DNA from: Capsulimonas sp.
GTDB taxonomy: Bacteria; Armatimonadota; Armatimonadia; Armatimonadales; Capsulimonadaceae
Direction of reading: 5' to 3'
Assembly (NCBI GenBank): GCA_025963815.1
Contig: JAOQAA010000111.1
Coordinates: forward strand, 1-11,048
Length of the DNA: 11,048 bases
Shown here piece by piece: positions 7,279 to 11,048 of the stretch (the stretch's first letter is position 1; each line of letters begins with the position of its first letter). The position numbers were made by a program, and so were the translations under genes. Below the pieces are notes generated by a model that was not told where the DNA came from, ran no database searches, and saw only the letters and a list, made by a program, of their open reading frames with translations.

Positions 7279-8016
7279 ATGCCAGAAATTGAAGGCAAAG
7301 TTGTCGCCATCACGGGCGCTAGCAGCGGAATCGGCGAAGCGACGGCGCTTCTGCTCGCAGAACGCGGCGCCAAGGTCATCCTCGGCGCGCGGCGCTTGGA
7401 TCGCTTGGAGGCGCTCGCCGCCCGTATTACAGAATCCGGAGGCGAGGCGATCTTTCTGTCCATGGACGTCAAACAGCGCGGCGACCTCTCCCGCCTCGTC
7501 GATTTGGCGTGTGAGCGATATGGAAAGCTAGACGTTCTCGTCAGCAACGCCGGCGTCGCGCCAATTTCCCTTCTCGATGATCTGTGTGTCGAGGATTGGG
7601 AGGAGATGATCGACGTCAACATCAAAGGCGTTCTGTACGGGATCGCCGCCGCGCTGCCAGTCTTCCGCAAGCAGGGCTTCGGGCAGTTCGTCAACGTTCT
7701 CTCGACTGCGGGGATCATTATCAAACCAACCATGGCAGTTTATGCAGGAACGAAAAACGCCGCGCGCGCCATCACCGAAGGACTGCGCCAGGAGGCCGGC
7801 CCTCACCTGCGCGTGACCGCGATTTCGCCCGGCTTCGTTCGGACAAACCTCGCGGATTCCATGACAAACCCGGAGATCAAAGCCCAAACCGCCAAAACCA
7901 GCGACGAGATCGCGATCTCCCCAGACGCCATCGCCCGCGCGATCGCATTCGCCATCGAGCAGCCAGCTGATGTCGATGTGAGCGAGATTGTTATCCGCCC
8001 CACCGCGCAAGGGTAA
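7279..8016 (+). CDS. Classical SDR-family oxidoreductase
   Basis: A 245-residue classical short-chain dehydrogenase/reductase of standard length. The cofactor motif TGASSGIG is at residues 12-19, followed by GARRLDRLE, whose arginines after strand beta-2 suggest NADP(H) preference. Other motifs are DV at 63-64, NAG at 90-92, N114, S142 (VLSTAG), and Y155/K159 (YAGTK), with SPGFVRTNL after the active site. The sequence resembles the YdfG-like group that acts on hydroxy acids, serine-type substrates or small aldehydes. This is a family-level call only. AGGGAG (7268-7273) lies 5 nt before ATG 7279. The gene starts 14 bp after the first SDR and is followed after 24 bp by an aldo/keto reductase, so the three are almost certainly co-transcribed. 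The two SDRs belong to different subgroups, so they are not a recent duplication. Confidence 0.92.
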   Translation: MPEIEGKVVAITGASSGIGEATALLLAERGAKVILGARRLDRLEALAARITESGGEAIFLSMDVKQRGDLSRLVDLACERYGKLDVLVSNAGVAPISLLDDLCVEDWEEMIDVNIKGVLYGIAAALPVFRKQGFGQFVNVLSTAGIIIKPTMAVYAGTKNAARAITEGLRQEAGPHLRVTAISPGFVRTNLADSMTNPEIKAQTAKTSDEIAISPDAIARAIAFAIEQPADVDVSEIVIRPTAQG

Positions 8017-9036
<1,020 letters not shown>

Positions 9037-9066
9037 GCCGCAGGCGCCCCAGTTGTGATAAGACAC

Positions 9067-9867
9067 TCACCCTCTCGGCGGTATCCGCTCTGCAATTTGA
9101 CGCAGAGCGGACGCCGCCGGTTCGGGAATGTTCTTTGTGGGATCAAGCAGCACGGTGGAGGTGACTTTCCTCCAAGTGTCGTGATTCGAGTCGAAATTCG
9201 TGAGGCCGAGCAGCCATTCATCCGACTGCACTCGGTACCTTGCATTTTGCGTTCGCAGTTCTTCATCGATTACCCAATCGGCAAGTAACGCTAGCTCCGC
9301 GCCACTGTTGCCTGGCTCAAACTCAGCAGCGCATAGCAGCAAAATCGACATGGCGAAGAACGGGTATTCTCCATCGGCTGCTTCATCGTCAGACGTCATT
9401 AATAAAGTTCGCCAGCATACGAACGACAGCACGTTTCGGATCGCCTTTTGTCCCAGCCGAAGTACGCTCGCCACAAGTTGGATCAGCGTACTATTCTCCT
9501 GTGTAAGATAATTACGCACCACAGGATCGCCACCCACCTTCAGAAGAACGGCGCAGGAGAAAAGGCGCATCCAGTGGCCTCGTTCTCCTACCCCGCTCGG
9601 CTGCCACAATGGATCGTCCGGTTCAGACCACCGTATTAACTCCAATACTTCTTGTGTCCCAAACTCTAAGGGCTCCATGGTTTCCGGCGTGTTGCGAATC
9701 TGCAAAAGCGCCGCCAATTTCTTATGCGCATCGAATCCATAATCGGCTTGCGCAATCTCCCAAAGCATAGCGTCATCCACGCGCGGCTTTAGCCAATCAA
9801 GGAGCGCTGTACTTGAAGGCGAAAACGAATTGAGAAGTGCATCGATTGTTTGGGCTTGGCTAGCCAT
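9067..9867 (-). CDS. Unrecognised protein, downstream copy of a tandem paralog pair
   Basis: A 266-residue soluble protein (from 9867) with no signal peptide, no clear membrane helix and no recognised catalytic motif. It looks mostly alpha-helical and acidic, possibly of helical-repeat type. By eye about half its residues match the upstream neighbour. Shared blocks in order are LLNSFSPS, WLKP, MLWEIA, FSCAVLLK, LRLG, EYPFF, FEPG, EWLLGLTN and IPEPAASALR. The region of about residues 45-100 and the loop before EYPFF differ most. ATG 9867 is preferred over an in-frame ATG at 9888 because TTAGGA lies 9 nt upstream of it, while 9888 has no ribosome site. It ends 30 bp from the convergent aldo/keto reductase. 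I do not recognise the family. Context (tandem duplication beside hsdR) allows a defence or immunity role, but nothing in the sequence proves one. Confidence 0.8.
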   Translation of the reverse strand: MASQAQTIDALLNSFSPSSTALLDWLKPRVDDAMLWEIAQADYGFDAHKKLAALLQIRNTPETMEPLEFGTQEVLELIRWSEPDDPLWQPSGVGERGHWMRLFSCAVLLKVGGDPVVRNYLTQENSTLIQLVASVLRLGQKAIRNVLSFVCWRTLLMTSDDEAADGEYPFFAMSILLLCAAEFEPGNSGAELALLADWVIDEELRTQNARYRVQSDEWLLGLTNFDSNHDTWRKVTSTVLLDPTKNIPEPAASALRQIAERIPPRG

Positions 9868-9893
9868 GAGAGTATTTCCTAACTTCATCTATA

Positions 9894-10715
9894 TTACGAT
9901 AGACGTGGTAGTATCCGCTCTGCGATCCCACGCAAAGCGGACGCCGCCGGCTCAGGAATGCCCTTTGCTGGATCGAGTAATACATCGGAGATAACTTGTC
10001 TCCATCTGGCGTGCTGTTGAACGTAATTCGTCAAGCCTAAGAGCCACTCGGGTCCATACCCTTCGCAATCTTGGCTCCGCACCCACGCTTCCTCGAAAAC
10101 AATCCACTCTGCAAGTAACTTGAACTCCGTGGCGTCCTGTCCCGGTTCAAATGCAGCGACACGCAGCAGCAGAATCGCCATTACAAAGAACGGATACTCT
10201 TCATTAACAATCTCAAATTCCGAAGTAACAAGCTCAGCATCCGGCGTACATGTCAGTACGCGCCAGCATAGGAAGCTCAGTGCGTTTTGCATCGCGTCCG
10301 CTCCCAGCCTGAGAATGCTGTCGATCAACTGGATGATCGCTTCATTCTCCGCCAGGATATATTTGAAACTCTCCGGATCATTTGCGGCCTTCAGCAGAAC
10401 GGCGCAGGAAAATGCTTGGATCAAATGGCTCCATTCTCCCTCCGTATCATTCCATGGCCAACTTCCTGGGCCAGACGAACGCACTATCTCAAGCGCTTCT
10501 CTAGGAGACCAGCGGAGCGGCGACGGCATCCTCTGCTCATCGCGAATAGAACTTAGAACGGCGAAGTTTTCCTCAATGAGGTAACCACTATCCGCATCTG
10601 CGATTTCCCAAAGCATGGAGTCGTCAATGTGCGGCTTCAGCCATTCGAGAAGCGCCGTTCCAGATGGAGAAAAGGAATTGAGCAGTGAAGCGATTGTTTG
10701 GTCTTCGCCAGCCAT
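9894..10715 (-). CDS. Unrecognised protein, upstream copy of a tandem paralog pair
   Basis: A 273-residue paralog of the gene directly downstream. It has the same conserved blocks (LLNSFSPS, MLWEIA, FSCAVLLK, LRLG, EYPFF, FEPG, EWLLGLTN, IPEPAASALR) and a loop about 7 residues longer before EYPFF. It appears helical and acidic, with an unusual number of tryptophans. It is cytoplasmic, with no signal or membrane segment. ATG 10715 follows TTAGGG and is favoured over ATG 10736. Both copies keep the same upstream sequence around ATGARGTTAGG, which shows that the duplication unit included the ribosome site and spacer. The stop (9894-9896) is 26 bp before the next ATG, so the two are probably co-transcribed. 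No promoter of the quality seen elsewhere in this window was found upstream, so transcription may run in from hsdR. Function unknown. Confidence 0.8.
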   Translation of the reverse strand: MAGEDQTIASLLNSFSPSGTALLEWLKPHIDDSMLWEIADADSGYLIEENFAVLSSIRDEQRMPSPLRWSPREALEIVRSSGPGSWPWNDTEGEWSHLIQAFSCAVLLKAANDPESFKYILAENEAIIQLIDSILRLGADAMQNALSFLCWRVLTCTPDAELVTSEFEIVNEEYPFFVMAILLLRVAAFEPGQDATEFKLLAEWIVFEEAWVRSQDCEGYGPEWLLGLTNYVQQHARWRQVISDVLLDPAKGIPEPAASALRGIAERILPRLS

Positions 10716-10735
10716 GAGAGTGTGCCCTAACCTCA

Positions 10736-10805
10736 TCTATCTACGAAGAGCGCGGCGCAATCCCACGCAAAGCGGACGCCGCCGGTAATGTGCTTTGTCG
10801 GATTA
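10736..10805 (-). pseudogene. Remnant of a third paralog copy (3' end only)
   Basis: This short stretch between the upstream paralog and hsdR aligns with the 3' ends of both paralogs. A 26-base run (10760-10785) is identical to 9925-9950 inside the 3' end of the neighbouring copy. On the minus strand it reads N-P-T-K-x-I, matching DPTKNI/DPAKGI in the intact copies. A 5-base loss then shifts the frame before the IPEPAASAL block, and a further ~15 bases near the 3' end are missing. The flanking spacer up to the next ATG is preserved. It starts at or within the last codons of hsdR, so the third copy appears to have been deleted back to its 3' tail at the hsdR junction. Confidence 0.75.
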
Positions 10806-11048
10806 GACATCCCGACAGGTCTGTTGCGCCTGTGCTAATACAAGCTTGACGGCGTCATCCTCAAAGTCGGGTGGATAACCGTATTTTCGCAGAAGCCGTT
10901 TGACGAGCCTTCTCATATTGGCTTTTGCGCTCTCCCGAACATGCCAATCGATCGTCGCGCTTTGCCTTACGGTCTTGAGCAATTCACGTGCAATAAAGGC
11001 CAGTTTATCATCGCCCATGATTTCAATGGCGCTCTTATTTGTAATCAA
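10803..11048 (-). CDS. hsdR: Type I restriction endonuclease subunit R, C-terminal end (5' part outside window)
   Basis: The last 81 codons of a gene that enters from the right edge. The sequence ITNKSAIEIMGDDKLAFIARE, then TIDWHVRESAKANMRRLVKRLLRKYGYPPD, matches the conserved C-terminal helical domain (DUF3387-type) of type I restriction HsdR subunits. In those, motifs such as TIDW..RE..RA..R..VKR.LRKYGYPPD stand just before the end. HsdR is the motor and nuclease subunit: it translocates DNA with its helicase domains and cleaves unmodified DNA in complex with HsdM and HsdS. The nuclease and helicase domains are not in the window. The C-terminus (AQQTCRDV) ends about where the family ends, so this end is not visibly truncated. 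The last bases join the paralog remnant. Confidence 0.88.
   Translation of the reverse strand: MITNKSAIEIMGDDKLAFIARELLKTVRQSATIDWHVRESAKANMRRLVKRLLRKYGYPPDFEDDAVKLVLAQAQQTCRDV

Larger units (their letters stand above)
9067..10805. repeat. Tandem gene duplication array (two copies and a stub)
   Basis: The repeat unit is one gene of about 0.8 kb plus its ~26-bp upstream spacer with the ribosome site. Two full units (9067-9893 and 9894 to about 10736) and a ~70-bp stub are arranged head to tail. Conserved DNA anchors include AGCGGACGCCGCCGG near the 3' end of all three, and a CATGAGAGT...CCTAAC...CATCTAT spacer (plus-strand sense) upstream of both intact copies. Amino-acid divergence of about half shows the array is old, apart from short nearly identical 3' patches that may reflect gene conversion. 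Confidence 0.75.

Noticed and set aside
9085..9110. Hairpin near the end of the aldo/keto reductase transcript as an intrinsic terminator
   Set aside because: No T-run follows on either strand and it lies within the coding end of the convergent gene.

Overview
The window looks like a chromosomal segment of a free-living, fairly GC-rich bacterium. The best guess is Armatimonadota (Capsulimonas-like), with Planctomycetota or Verrucomicrobiota as alternatives. The main pointer is the DUF1559-type pseudopilin at the left edge, a family greatly expanded in those phyla. Strong AGGAG-type ribosome sites and near-consensus sigma-70 promoters are also present. The taxonomic call is inference only.

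Layout: (1) 1-511, minus strand: 5' part of a DUF1559 pseudopilin gene, driven by a perfect TTGACA-17-TATAAT promoter. (2) 512-895: divergent intergenic region with a second strong promoter facing right and a ~143-nt leader that contains an 11-bp hairpin. (3) 896-1489, plus strand: a small secreted protein of unknown function, closed by a clear intrinsic terminator. (4) 1553-5200, minus strand: a complete smc gene for the chromosome-condensation ATPase. It has a perfect consensus promoter so close to the ATG that the mRNA should be almost leaderless. (5) 5269-6204, minus strand: an AraC-family regulator with an N-terminal cupin domain. It is divergent from (6) 6302-9036, plus strand: a tight three-gene oxidoreductase operon (SDR, SDR, aldo/keto reductase). 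The shared control region has a 25-bp dyad and three GTACA repeats exactly 11 bp apart. (7) 9067-10805, minus strand: two tandem paralogs of an unrecognised protein plus a decayed stub of a third copy, abutting (8) the C-terminal end of a type I restriction HsdR subunit that enters from the right edge.

Links between genes: regulator plus reductase operon reads as an inducible NAD(P)H-dependent carbonyl or aldehyde reduction module, inferred from families and layout. The right end looks like the border of an accessory or defence region: hsdR, then a repeatedly duplicated gene of unknown function with apparently lower GC than smc. This is the least explained part of the window. No tRNA, rRNA, CRISPR array or insertion sequence was seen.
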